A stretch of 64,000 bases of DNA from Phytophthora colocasiae (lineage: Eukaryota > Oomycota > Peronosporomycetes > Peronosporales > Peronosporaceae): contig JAGKQI010000062.1 of assembly GCA_018806915.1 (NCBI GenBank), forward strand, positions 372,001 to 436,000. The letters run 5' to 3'. Both the position numbers and the translations under genes were made by a program. Position 1 is the first letter of the stretch. Each line of letters begins with the position of its first letter. This document shows positions 31,072 to 41,625 of this stretch, piece after piece. The notes under the pieces were generated by a model. It did no database searches, was not told the DNA's origin, and was given only the letters and a program-made list of their open reading frames with translations.

Positions 31072-32567
31072 TTAAAAAATGAGCGGTGGTGCGTCCTCAT
31101 CGTTGTCTTCAAGTTCTCCTTCTGGGCCAGCAGCAATCGTTTTGGTCACAAGTGGGGTCATTTTTGCCCGCCTGAGTGATGAATTGTTGTCACCGTTGTT
31201 TTCATTCTTCACCAAACCGTGGATGTTGACTGCGCGGCTTTTGGTCGCAGCTTCCAGAAGCTAGAAGAAAGAATTAGTATGTGATGGAGAGAAAAAATCA
31301 CTAGCGTAAGCCGTACCTCATCCGAGATCTTGGATCGCTGTGTTTTAGTCCGTGTTGAATTGGGTTCCTTTTTCACACTCTTCCTCTTGTTCAGGCTCTT
31401 TTCCTGTTCTTCGTGGTACAACTGCGCACGTAGCTGCTGTGTAGGAGTGATATGGGCTTTTGGCAGTGTCAGGCGTAAAGTACCTGTAACTTTAGATCTC
31501 TCTGCTTTCCCTGCGTCGGAATGCACAAGTTCGGGGAATTTGAGCCGGAGGACCTTGTTCTTTGCCACGATAGACACGTACGAAGGGTGAACGTCCACAT
31601 CCACCAACGAAGTGTCCAAGAATCGAGGAAGATGCACCTCCAGAACGATATCGAGAATCCCGTCCGTCAGCTGGAACTCCCATTTGCCTTCGTTGCACTG
31701 CCGGATAGATCCATTCGCTCGCTCTTCCAGCCCTCGTGCCGTTCTCAATGTCTCTTCATGTTCCGCCTCGGCGTTCCTCTCTTTCGGTTGGTTTTCGCGC
31801 CTTCGAGCCTCTTCTTCCTCCTTTTGCTCTGCCATCTCCAGGTACATCTCACGACGAGTATGAGGTGTGTATGGTACCTTCTCCGGCGATGCCATGACGG
31901 ATTTCTTTTCCTTCTTGGATTTCTGTGCTTGCTGATTAGAGATATCGGTCGCTTCACCACCAATTATTTCAATTATCCCGTCATTTCCTTGTGTAGTCTC
32001 TTCCTCTTGCATCTTCTTGGCGAGAATCTTGCTAGCTTCTTTGCGAACGTACTCCTGTCTAAGTTGAAACACCTGCAAGGCCTTGATCCGATCACTGCGT
32101 TGGATGTCTTTGCCGTCCAGAATCTCCAATTGAGGTAGTGACGCGATGATGTACTCTCTGAATCCAGTCTCCCAGTTGGACTGACAAGGATTGCCGAGCA
32201 TGTAGAGCTCTCGAAGGTGTTGGAGAGGCTTCAGGTGGTTAATGCTCTCCTCCAGCGTGTCAAAGTCCACAAAATTGACGGTGAGATCCAGTTTATTGAG
32301 GAACTCGCAACTCTGTAGGCCTTCAATTCGACTGATGTTGTTTAACGCCAAATTAAGGTACCGCAACTCCTTCATGTGCATTAGGTCCTCCATTTTCTCG
32401 ATGATGTTGTTTTGCAGGTAGAGAATGCGCAGCTTGCGGCATAATGTGCCGATCACCTCGATCTTCTCAAGTTCTTCTTGGTGTAAAGAAATCTCCTCGA
32501 GACTTGAGATAATGCCTTCATTGTGCTCGGCACGCTTTCGCAGTAGCTCCGTAGTGATGCGCGGCAT
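31072..32567 (-). CDS. Axonemal dynein assembly factor, DNAAF11/LRRC6 (TilB)-like
   Basis: Exon 1 is 32567-31317 and exon 2 is 31260-31072, joined across a 56-bp intron (GTACGG...TTCTTCTAG), giving 479 residues. Residues ~20-150 are leucine-rich repeats (LRILYLQNNIIEKMEDL, LRYLNLALNNISRIEGL) with an LRR cap (LPQLEILDGKDI). A basic coiled coil follows, and then a CS/p23-like domain (~300-385). The protein ends PPLIF, like the conserved end of TilB/LRRC6 proteins. Without splicing, the frame reads 35 unrelated residues, so the intron is well supported. The family preassembles dynein arms in the cytoplasm; here it would serve zoospore flagella. Confidence 0.9.
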
Positions 32568-33060
32568 GGCGAAAAATATCTTGTGTGATGTGACCTTTCA
32601 ATAAACGCTGTCGCCATAGTTTATCGATGTAGAACGAACGGGACCTCTTCAGTCATTTCTGCAAGGGCTTGACTACGACTAATTGTTTTTGCTACACGTA
32701 TTGCTTTGCCTATTAAACATCTCGTGAAAATCTGATCGGGAACCACAAATGAAAAGGGAGTTAGGAGTTCTAGCTGTCATTCTTCACGATTTCTTGGTTA
32801 CTGCTGAGAAGAAACCGATCTGTGATACATGTACAGTGCACAGAGGAGGACATGACAGAGGGGGAGGAAGAGTACATCATGTACATAGTGTACAGTACGC
32901 TTCCTCCTCCTCACTTTCGTCAGTCATGATGATTTGTCGTGTACTGCGTCGATCGTACGAAGAAACGTTTTTCACATGTATGCATGTACAATAAAATGCA
33001 TAAAGTCATGCGTAATTCAGTCAAGCCAAGTCGGAAAAAGTCGTGTTGAAAGTATTCAGC
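32568..33060. other. Intergenic with a palindromic stretch
   Basis: No gene. A stem GGAGGAAG (32863-32870) / CTTCCTCC (32900-32907) encloses several GTAC words, giving a possible hairpin. Confidence 0.5.
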
Positions 33061-34143
33061 TTATTCAAGAAGGCTGCGGTGGAACATCTCCATTTTGCCG
33101 TCGAGGGACACATCTGACCAATGGTCTGGAAAGTCATACGATGCATCAATCCAATGCTTGTCCAAAGCAAGCGTGCGTGCCAACCTCGCCTGTAGATTCA
33201 AACAGCGATAAAACGGTCGCTTTGCACTAGTGAACGTCAGTGTACTGCCATCCACATCACCAAACGTTGTCTGCGTATCGAACAGGCACCGGCGGCCACT
33301 TTCAATCGATACGCAGTGAAAGAGCACTTGCATCTGCTCCACACCTAGTACTTCACCGCCGCTTCGATCCTTTAGGTCAATGAGACGGAGATCGCGAATG
33401 GTTGGGTCGAGCAGCTTCAAACGAAAGGCGTCCTGGTCATCAAGGATGAAGCTGATCTGGAAATTGCTGAATGCATGGTCCAGCGGCTTGAACAGCAGTA
33501 GCCCGTTTTTCACGTCGTCAATATCCGATATCTGCAACATTGATAACGCCAGGTCTTCATCGCTACGACGAAATACATGCGTCGCGACCACGAGCGATTG
33601 TGGAAACGCTACGTTAAGTTGCATACATCGGACCCAGGACTTCCGTCGGCGATAGCATCCATAAAACTGGCACAATTCGTCTTTAAAGTTGACAACCTGC
33701 TTATTCTTCGCCGGCATCGGAGGGTCTAGTAGAAGCGGCAGTATCGCTGCCATAGCTTCTGGCCCTCGCGGTCGGCGTTTGGCTTCCGCCGGAACCACCA
33801 GAAGCACGTTCACAGCCCCACCACCCCGTTCTGGCAGTAGTTTTGCTTCTTTGTTACGCTTTCCATCGATATCTTCAGCCGACAAACCCTCGCTCCGTAA
33901 AGTTTTTGTCGCCCACTGCAGTTTCCTTAGGCCGTCCGTGTCAACGCCTCGCTTGACGTCTGCCTCCGTCATCCATGCGTTGTTCTTCTCTGCAAGAAAA
34001 ACCTGTAGTCTAAAGGCGTCACACTGGATGGTATGTGGATTTTCGATTTTTGCCTTCCGCTTTAAGTCAGCCACGAAGTCACTTTCGCTAATCTCGATAG
34101 GATCACTTTCCGTATGGCCAACAATAGCACAAAATATTCTCAT
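33061..34143 (-). CDS. Crinkler (CRN)-type protein with HNH-like C-terminal domain
   Basis: 360 residues without introns. The N-terminus follows the CRN plan: a ubiquitin-like start (MRIFCAIVG), a variant of the LFLAK motif (LQVFLAEK, about residue 47), then a DWL-like stretch ending in VNVLLVVP (about residue 117), equivalent to the HVLVVVP cleavage/recombination motif. The C-terminal part resembles the HNH endonuclease-like domain seen in some CRN and bacterial effector proteins (ATHVFRRSDEDL, then NGLLLFKPLDHAF). CRNs are oomycete proteins acting in host nuclei or retained in the parasite. The LFLAK motif is off-consensus and there is no classic signal peptide, as in many CRNs. Confidence 0.8.
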   Translation of the reverse strand: MRIFCAIVGHTESDPIEISESDFVADLKRKAKIENPHTIQCDAFRLQVFLAEKNNAWMTEADVKRGVDTDGLRKLQWATKTLRSEGLSAEDIDGKRNKEAKLLPERGGGAVNVLLVVPAEAKRRPRGPEAMAAILPLLLDPPMPAKNKQVVNFKDELCQFYGCYRRRKSWVRCMQLNVAFPQSLVVATHVFRRSDEDLALSMLQISDIDDVKNGLLLFKPLDHAFSNFQISFILDDQDAFRLKLLDPTIRDLRLIDLKDRSGGEVLGVEQMQVLFHCVSIESGRRCLFDTQTTFGDVDGSTLTFTSAKRPFYRCLNLQARLARTLALDKHWIDASYDFPDHWSDVSLDGKMEMFHRSLLE

Positions 34144-34459
34144 CGTCGTTCCCAGAGCAGGCCGATTCTAGAATGACAAGAAGGGATAACCAATGGCGCC
34201 ACCAGGGGGTACGACACATTCACCCGTTAGGGTGGACAGTTCTAAGCTATGGCTTGCTTGATGGGATCTGACCTGGATTTTTTTTCGGGCCGTAGCATGA
34301 CGCTCTCAGGCGGCTCTACGGTGGCTCTCGCGCTCCTCGTCTATCGTCTGGGACCTGCGGGTAGCTTCCACCGCTGCTCTGAATGTCATTGCTTGGTTTC
34401 GCTCATCGTCAGTCTGTTTACGTAGAAAATATTTAACACGCAATTATAAACTTTTTTTT
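34144..34459. other. Intergenic, nothing recognised
   Basis: Between the CRN start and the LINE. It ends in a T-run that precedes the LINE target duplication. Confidence 0.5.
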
Positions 34460-34470
34460 ACAGAGTTGAC

Positions 34471-37400
34471 ATCCTGGTCGGGTTGGGGTGACGCCCTCCC
34501 GGGAAGCCTGAGGTGGCATGATGCTCGCTCAACGCTTCCGGCAGACGCTTCACCGCGTCTGTCAGTCTCTCACGGGTCTCTCCCTCTACGAACCTCTCTC
34601 TAAAACCCCCTCTCACCCCCAGCTCCCATTTTCGCAGCCACGACGCTCCCACCCGAAGCCACAAGCGCGCAATCTCCGCTTAGGTACGTTTAATGCCCAG
34701 TCCATTGGCTCCCAGCACAAGCAACATGAGACTCTTCCGAGAGACCTGTTGACCTACAAGGTTGACATCTTCGGACTGCAAGAGACTCGTATCACCTACC
34801 AGAGTGAACAAAAGACAGGTACGTACCATCTACTGACCCTCCCGACGTCCAACCGCTGGAACGGCATCGGCTTTGCAATCGCTCCCCACCTGCACAGGTT
34901 CCTGCACAAATATTGGGCACAGTCCGACAGAGTTGGAGTGCTCCAGCTTCGCCTCCCCAAAGATCAGCGTGTAAATATCATCAATGCGTACTCACCTCAC
35001 AGCAGCTACGCTGCCACCGAGATTGACCGATTCTACCAGGACCTCCACGTCGCGCTATCCAAGCTTCCGCAACGAGACACGACGTTCATCCTCGGCGACT
35101 TCAACGCGAAAATCGGCCAACGACGAGATCAAGAAACTTTTATCGGGGAATGGGGACGCGGCCGGCGCAACCGCAACGGTCACGTTCTTGCCTCATTTTG
35201 TGACGCTAACGACTTGTTTATTACGAACACTGCATTCCGAAAACGTGCCCGCAACATTACGACATGGACACACCGCCCAAGGAACTACAGCATTTTCAAC
35301 CAAATTGACTACATCATGTGCAGCCAACGGAACAAAGCACTGTGCGTAAACGCCCAGTCCTGGGGAGGCATCACCACGCCATCCGACCACAAGCTTGTCA
35401 CGCTGGACTTCAACATCAAGGCACTCCGCGGACTGCGCCGCAGCCAAGGCCAAATGCGGCTTAATACCGCTGACACTCGGCTCGCAACGCACCTGCTGGT
35501 GCACGACCAAACATCCAGACATCAATACCGACAACTACTCAAGACGATGATTACAACGACGCCTCCTCACCAAGGATCGCCGGGCCAACGTTGGACAGCA
35601 ACGTTAAATACAGTTCTGGAAGCGGCAGCCGACTCAATCGGCTATCTACCACTAGTCAATCATGCCAAAGTGGTGGACGCCGAGCTAGCTCGCCTCTCCT
35701 GCGAACAACGCAAGCTCCGTCTGCTCATCTACAATGACCACGCGAAGGACGTCAAAGCTCTCCGCACACAACGCAACCACTTGCTTCATCAGATCCGCGA
35801 TCGCAGTAAAGCACTCGCTAACGCTTTCATTGATGAGAAACTAACCGCCATTGAGCAGTCGAGCCCCTCGGCTCGGCTGTTTGAGGCAACTCGGGCGCTT
35901 TTACAAAAACGCTCGACTCTAACCTCTCTATGTGATTCCACAGGCAAATACATCCTCAGCCACAAAGACGCAGGTATCAAGATCAAACAACACTTTCAAG
36001 GCCAATTCACCGACCCAACACGACAACCGATCTCAGCCGACGGACTGAAACGACCCCTAGCCAACCCAGTTACCGCTGCAGAGCTCGACCGCGCCTTCAA
36101 ACGCCTACGCAATGGACGCGCGACGGGCCCTGACGAAATCCCCGCCGAGTTGCTCAAGTATGGATCGACTATTCTAGCCCAACCACTCGCCGACATCCTC
36201 AACCATGGTTTTTCAACCGGAGAAAACATCCATCTGGGCGACCGGATCGTACTACGACTCCCGAAGCCAAACAAGCCGGCTGGCCAATGCGCCAGTCTCC
36301 GACCAATCGTCCTACTCAACAGCATCCGCAAAGCAGTCTCGCTCGTGGTGCTTCATCGCATATCACCGAAGCTCGAACGCTTCCTGTCCCCACACCAATG
36401 TGGGTTCAGGCCCAGTCGCAGTACTGCTGATGCAGTATGGGCCCACAGATGGATTGCAGCACGTACCCAGAGATACAAAGAACAATTCCACATCCTCGGA
36501 ATTGACCTCTCCCGTGCTTTTGATACCATCAACAGCGGCAAACTCCTCACCGTGCTCAAGGACATCGTCGACGAAGATGAACTCCGCCTGATTCGACTTC
36601 TACTCCGAGATACAAATCTCTCTCTCCGAGTCGGCAATCAGTTGCTCTCTCCATTTGAGAGCAACACAGGTACTCCACAAGGTGACTCATTATCTCCTGT
36701 TCTTTTCGTTGTTTATCTTGAAGCAGCTTTACGTGACCTAGCCAGCCAACTCGATGTCCCCCATGACCTCCTAGCCGACATGATCGTATACGCCGACGAC
36801 GCTGATTTCATTTGCAACCACGCTGACATTGCCACCCTGATCGAAACACAAGCCCCAGCCATTCTGGCTAAATGGTCACTCCAGATGAACACGACCAAGA
36901 CCGAGCATACTATCGTACATGGCAGTCCAACTGCCTACTCAACCCGGATCTCCCGCGACAAACATGAATCCTGGCGTAACACGCGCAAACTCGGCTCCCT
37001 TCTAGGTGACACAGAAGACCTCTCGCGACGCAAGAACCTCGCGACCGCAGCGCTACACCGAATGTGGAAGATATGGCTTCGGCCATCGAAGACCTCTGAA
37101 GCGACACGACTTCGTCTATACAACTGCTATGTCTTGCCAATCCTGCTCTACAATAGCGGAACCTGGGCCCTGACACAGACCGACCTACTCGGCCTGGAAC
37201 GATTTCACCACCAACAACTACGGAAGGTGATAGGTGTGACCTACCCGAACAGAATTCCCAACGACAAGCTCTACGACCGTACTGGGACGGGACCGCTCCG
37301 CTACCACTTATTACGCAACCGCTGAAGATTGTTTGGTCACATCCTCCGCCGCCCAGCAGGGATCCCAGCCAACCGCTTCATGGACGCCTACTTCAGACTC

Positions 37401-37710
37401 AGCAAACACGGCACATGGCTAGGCAGACGACGAATCACGCTTCCTATGGTACTCGACGCCGACCTCCAGACTCTTTCCTCAGGACACCGACTTCAAAGGG
37501 CCCCCGACCTGTACCTGCTCCGACTGTGTGCACAGGACCGCGACGAATGGAAAAACCTTACTGAAGGGCTACTTGCGTACGTGCCGCTAGACGGACTCTG
37601 GCCGAGACCAGAGAGAACAGTAGAAACTGAGAGATAACCCGACGCATGCGGAAGTTGAACCACTACGGTTGCTAGACGGCTCGCGAAACGCGTTCACAAT
37701 ACAACACAAT
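34471..37710 (+). mobile_element. Full-length LINE-type non-LTR retrotransposon
   Basis: Flanked by the 11-bp direct repeat ACAGAGTTGAC (34460-34470 and 37711-37721). The 3' end is a short A/C-rich tail (ACAATACAACACAAT) in place of poly(A). A single open reading frame with endonuclease and reverse transcriptase fills most of the element. The intact duplication on both sides shows that the 5' end is complete. Confidence 0.92.
34518..37637 (+). pseudogene. LINE endonuclease-reverse transcriptase, one in-frame TGA
   Basis: Starts at the first ATG (34518). The apurinic endonuclease-like domain shows FNAQSIGSQ, LQETRIT, ILGDFNAKIG (about 35088) and SDHKLVTLDF (about 35380). The reverse transcriptase shows ATGPDEIPAELLKY, GIDLSRAFDTI, GTPQGDSLSPVLF (about 36670) and VYADDADF (about 36790). 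A TGA at 37323-37325 interrupts the C-terminal part, which continues in the same frame (RLFGHILRRP) to 37637; a single change from a Trp codon explains it. No RNase H domain seen. Clade not assigned. Confidence 0.9.
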
Positions 37711-37864
37711 ACAGAGTTGACGTAAAAAACATTCGGCTCTCACAAGTTTAACGAGCGCCAACAAACATCCGACTTCCGACGTCTCCGACATTGTTTAGAC
37801 ATTTGTATGCAAATCAAAACCCAAGTGCTAATAGGTGCCGAATTGGTATCGTATTGAAAATTTT

Positions 37865-38565
37865 ATGGGCATACCGACTTCCCTTTGTCATGGCATACGA
37901 TATGTCAAGGCATACACCCCCCGATTGGCCAATCAGCAGCCGCAGAAGTGCATGCGGGAAGAATCCGCGTGCATCCTTTGTCATCGCATACAGCAGCTCC
38001 CAGCCAACCAGTTGTTAGTCTATCATTTGCATGGCGGAACCACAGAAGAGCTGACCAAATGAACGCCGCCGAAGAGAAACTACGGGTCTTGGACCACCTC
38101 AAAGAGTTTGGGGACATCCAGTGGACTATCACTCTATTTTACCCTAAGCTAGCAGAGTCTAAATATCACAGTCGTAAAACGCAAATCTTGGCATGGGATC
38201 GAAAGCGTCGCAACATTGAGGCACTTCACAGCCAGTTAGGCGGCGCAGCAAAGCGGAAGACGCGCGAAAGGGTCTAGGAACAGCGCTATCTAAGCAAGAA
38301 GAGCTTTCATTAGTTATTTCATTAAACTATCGAAACAAACAGATGAAGAGCTAGGAGAATTTAGTTTGGACGAAGGTTTTCGAGCTTTGACGCTGAAATA
38401 CAATAGGTTTTTCATTGCTTTGGTCCTTGCTGAAAATACTACTTCGAAGTAGTGCAGGCTGCATTCGTGGTGCAAGTCCATTTAGCCGGGACATCCCATT
38501 TCTGGTCTCTACCCGTCATATCAGGTGTATACCATGACAAAGGGAAGTTGGTACAGCCGTAATTA
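37865..38565. mobile_element. Short pogo-like DNA transposon derivative
   Basis: Near-inverted ends share ACTTCCCTTTGTCATGG: 37877-37893 on the plus strand, and the reverse complement near 38533-38550. Between them is a single short frame resembling a transposase DNA-binding part. Exact ends and duplication could not be fixed. Confidence 0.6.
38059..38277 (+). CDS. Transposase-type DNA-binding fragment
   Basis: 72 codons from the ATG at 38059. The text EEKLRVLDHLKEFGDIQWTI, then FYPKLAESKYHSRKTQIL and WDRKRRNIE, is like the N-terminal helix-turn-helix of pogo/Tigger-type transposases. The catalytic part is missing. It could act as a repressor or simply be a relic. Confidence 0.5.
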   Translation: MNAAEEKLRVLDHLKEFGDIQWTITLFYPKLAESKYHSRKTQILAWDRKRRNIEALHSQLGGAAKRKTRERV

Positions 38566-38952
38566 CCCGTTACAATTGAATGGCGTTCACAGCACCTGAA
38601 AGCCGACACGCGCTGTCTCGTGTCAGTGCCTGAGTGGCCACCTACAGGAGTGCGGTGTGTTAGTGCGCAAAAAAAGTTATCTGGTTACTCTAAAGTATAC
38701 CATCCCAACGAAACAAACTGCGTACCATTCAAACGACTCGATTACATATCAAGCAATTTTCAAAACTCAAATAAGCTGGGTGCAATACAGCTGGTATGTA
38801 CAATCTGTCGTGAGATCAGCGAACTCGTCATCTACTATGCTCATCAGCAGTACGCTAATCTCCCGACATTCGGGTCATGTCAGAGTCTACGTCGCTGAAG
38901 TTGTCGCTGACGCCGTCGTGGCTGTCGTGTAGCGGGTGGTCGTCTAGCTCCA

Positions 38953-40155
38953 TTAGATATGGAAGATGTCGTCATACAAGGACTCGTTCCAGCGGTATTT
39001 TTCAGCGCATATTCGCCGCAGTGATCCCAAACGACCGAAATAATTCTCAACAATGACCCTGTCACTGGAGATACGGCGGTTTTGAAGCTGCACGTCGGTG
39101 GTTAGAACGTTGCCCTTTTTGGGGTGAATGAACCTGATGTGATCGGCGAACGCTTGGTAGCCTTTGTCAGCTAAGACGGCCCATTCATCCGGATACTCCG
39201 TACTCAGAGGACCCTTATCCGGGAGACGCTGATCTGCGTCAGCTTTCTGCCGCTGTGACCTGTGAAAGGCCTCATTGTCCCTGCACATCGTGATATCCGC
39301 AGTGTTACCACGTGTACGACGGCTGCAATTGATGGAAAGCCCTCGGGGGTTCACTGAGACTTCGACCTTGGAACCATACAGCTTATATTTAGCGCTATAA
39401 AACGGCATGGCCTCCGCCATATTGCCTGCTGGGCGGTTGTTTGATGGAAGGTGACGTCTGTGGCATAAAGTGCACAGGGGAAGTTAGTAAACGTGTGACC
39501 TGAAGTCACTAGCGCTCTCATGTTGGATTCGTCAGCTTCTGAAGCAATCCACTCTTCATAGAGCTTGGATGCAACGACTTCGATGAACCCGGTGATGGTC
39601 TTGATGAAGGTGGGTGTTTTAATCTTGAAGATTCTTGCGAGCATTTCCCATGTACTGCCGTTTTTCACCACCACCACCATCATGAAGAACACGTCCTTGG
39701 CTGCAAACGTAGAACGACGTCCACGCCCGACTTTCCAATAGCGAAGAACATGCCCGCGCACAGAGTACCACAACGTATTCAGCTCACGAGGAGAGAAGTT
39801 GGACATCCGCGTGATCGCAGAAGCACCCCCGTCTCGAAACACCCCATCCAGGATTGGACACGGCGGCGCAGCAGTCCCTCCGTCTCCTTCTTCTTGTATG
39901 GGGTCAAACGGGGAATCGCTCCATTTCCGCCCGTCGCTCTTCTTCCCGCTCCTCCAACATTGTTAGCATGGCTTGAAAATGCGCTGCTCGAGCCATACGA
40001 GCACGAGCCGTTTGGGCAGCACAGTCTCGATCTTCTTGCGCTCGGAGATCACCATTTCGAGCAGCTCCACGACGAGAGCGCCTCGCATTTGCAGGGGTAC
40101 GTGAAGGTGATCTACGTGGGGTGCGACTGAGCGGAGAGGAGTGGCGGGACGACAT
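38953..40155 (-). pseudogene. PIF/Harbinger-type transposase (DDE_4), frameshifted
   Basis: The first part (40155-39904) is Arg/Ser-rich with a coiled coil. It runs into the second part if one base is dropped from the CCCC run near 39915. The second part (39842-39351) has a helix-rich DNA-binding region, then YATDVTFHQT carrying the first catalytic Asp. A further frameshift near 39430 leads to the third part (39420-38953), with MPFYSAKYKLYG, VLADKGYQAF (second Asp) and RVIVENYFGRLG (Glu). The domain order is that of Harbinger transposases. No terminal repeats were identified. Confidence 0.83.
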
Positions 40156-40598
40156 CGTTGTAGTTCAAGCTGGCTTGGTAAAAATTTAGAAGTGATCGAG
40201 CCTGATCAAGTGTATGAAGCAACTCAACACAGACTGTGTACATAGTGTAGACGCTCGAGTTTTCGGTAGAGACGGGAATAGAAAGGAGATCTAGCAGATG
40301 ATCAACCGAATGCTCAAATACATTAAAGTGACCGCAACACCAAACATGTGGCTCAGTTCTCGCTCTGCTGTATGGCTTACGACAATACAGCTAACTTCTA
40401 TAAAGGTCTATTGAGGGGGCTGTGTCGAACTCGCAGGGTTGTAGCCCGCCATTGGTTCGTGCCGTCGTGTGGCAAGGAGCGTTGCTATACGCGGTAGCTG
40501 ATTCGCATGTACGTATGGATGCGATTGCGTGTGAAGGTATCTGTGCGAGTTGTAGACGAGAGCGTGCTGTACGCCACTGATCTGTATCTTGTCTACCA
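40156..40598. other. Gene-free stretch
   Basis: Only short random frames; no repeats or RNA genes recognised. Confidence 0.45.
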
Positions 40599-41135
40599 TT
40601 AATTGTTAACTTGCTCGAGCACGTTCTGTGTGTATCCAGGAGCGGGATCACAAATAGCTGGTGTTTGAAGGAGCTGTTCATGACGCTGGATTCTGGCGTT
40701 CAGAGCTCCTGCGCGATGGAGGGTACGGAGGTGCTTTACGACGGCACCAGATCCACGAGAGCTGATATGGTGTCCTTCCAGGATCGCGAGGACAGCGTGT
40801 TCAGCGCGGGTACCGGTCTCCATCACTTGGTCACGGAAGTCTGCTGCGGTGAGGTTGAGAATATATGAAATCGTCACCCAAGAACAGCTTTATGTACGCA
40901 TCCAGCAGCTTTTCATCCAACTTTTGCTGCCTTGAGATTGGTGCACGGCAAAGCTGCGCTTCGTGAGCATACCAGACGTACCAAGTCGGATGAAGGTGAG
41001 TGACCTGCGCAGCATTCTCTTGGCTTGACTGACATCGCTCGTGCTAGTCTCTGATTCTTTCTGTTTGTGAGTATCTTGTGTAGGGTTGTTCAGCTTAGCC
41101 TCTAGACCGTCCATGCGAGCATCTTGAAGCTTCAC
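40599..41135 (-). pseudogene. Unknown coding remnant in two frames
   Basis: Two adjoining minus-strand frames (41135-40890 and 40877-40599) read like one broken protein: a charged coiled-coil-like start, then TAADFRDQVMETGTRAEHAV and a helical tail. No family recognised. Its place among decayed elements suggests transposon origin. Confidence 0.3.
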
Positions 41136-41294
41136 GTGCTCGATAAAGTGGTTAATAACAGCGGCCTAGTGATTGATGATCTTCTGTTCTGCGCTTGCTG
41201 GTAACGGTTGCTGGAGAGGCTGCTGCTTGCTTGATGACTTGTTTTCGTCCTAGGCAAAATCGGGCTGCTCGAGGTGCGATAACCAGGCTACTAG

Positions 41295-41334
41295 ACGCGG
41301 GTTACCCCAATAGATTTCTAGTCTATCGCCTTAA
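41295..41334 (-). pseudogene. tRNA-Ser(AGA) relic, 3' side (anticodon and variable arm)
   Basis: Forty bases, ACGCGGGTTACC through to TTAA, equal the anticodon arm and variable arm of the array tRNA-Ser genes. The T arm and acceptor 3' strand are replaced by diverged sequence. The TTAA at its inner end is the target of a piggyBac insertion; the other side of the gene is at 45339-45360. Confidence 0.9.
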
Positions 41335-41625
41335 GCCCTTGGACGCGGAGGCTGTCCCGGGAGGGATAAAAAGGGGGGTCTTATCCCTTCTGGGAAGGGA
41401 TAAGGATTCATACCACATAAAGTATGTCATGTTGGAAGTGAGACGTAAATTGGACTTTTTTTAACACGGTTGTTGCTAAGCTCTAGGACAATTATTCAGA
41501 TTTGTGTATGATGTGATGTAGCGGCTATTTTTTCTCTAATAGAAGGTCCAGAAAGTCCAGTGTCAGACATAAAGAGCAAAACCCGAAAATGAAAGAATAC
41601 CGACCATCGAACAAAGCGTGTTATC

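Noticed and set aside
37885..38277. 130-codon frame as a full protein
   Set aside because: The upstream ~58 codons look non-coding; only the part from the ATG at 38059 resembles a transposase.
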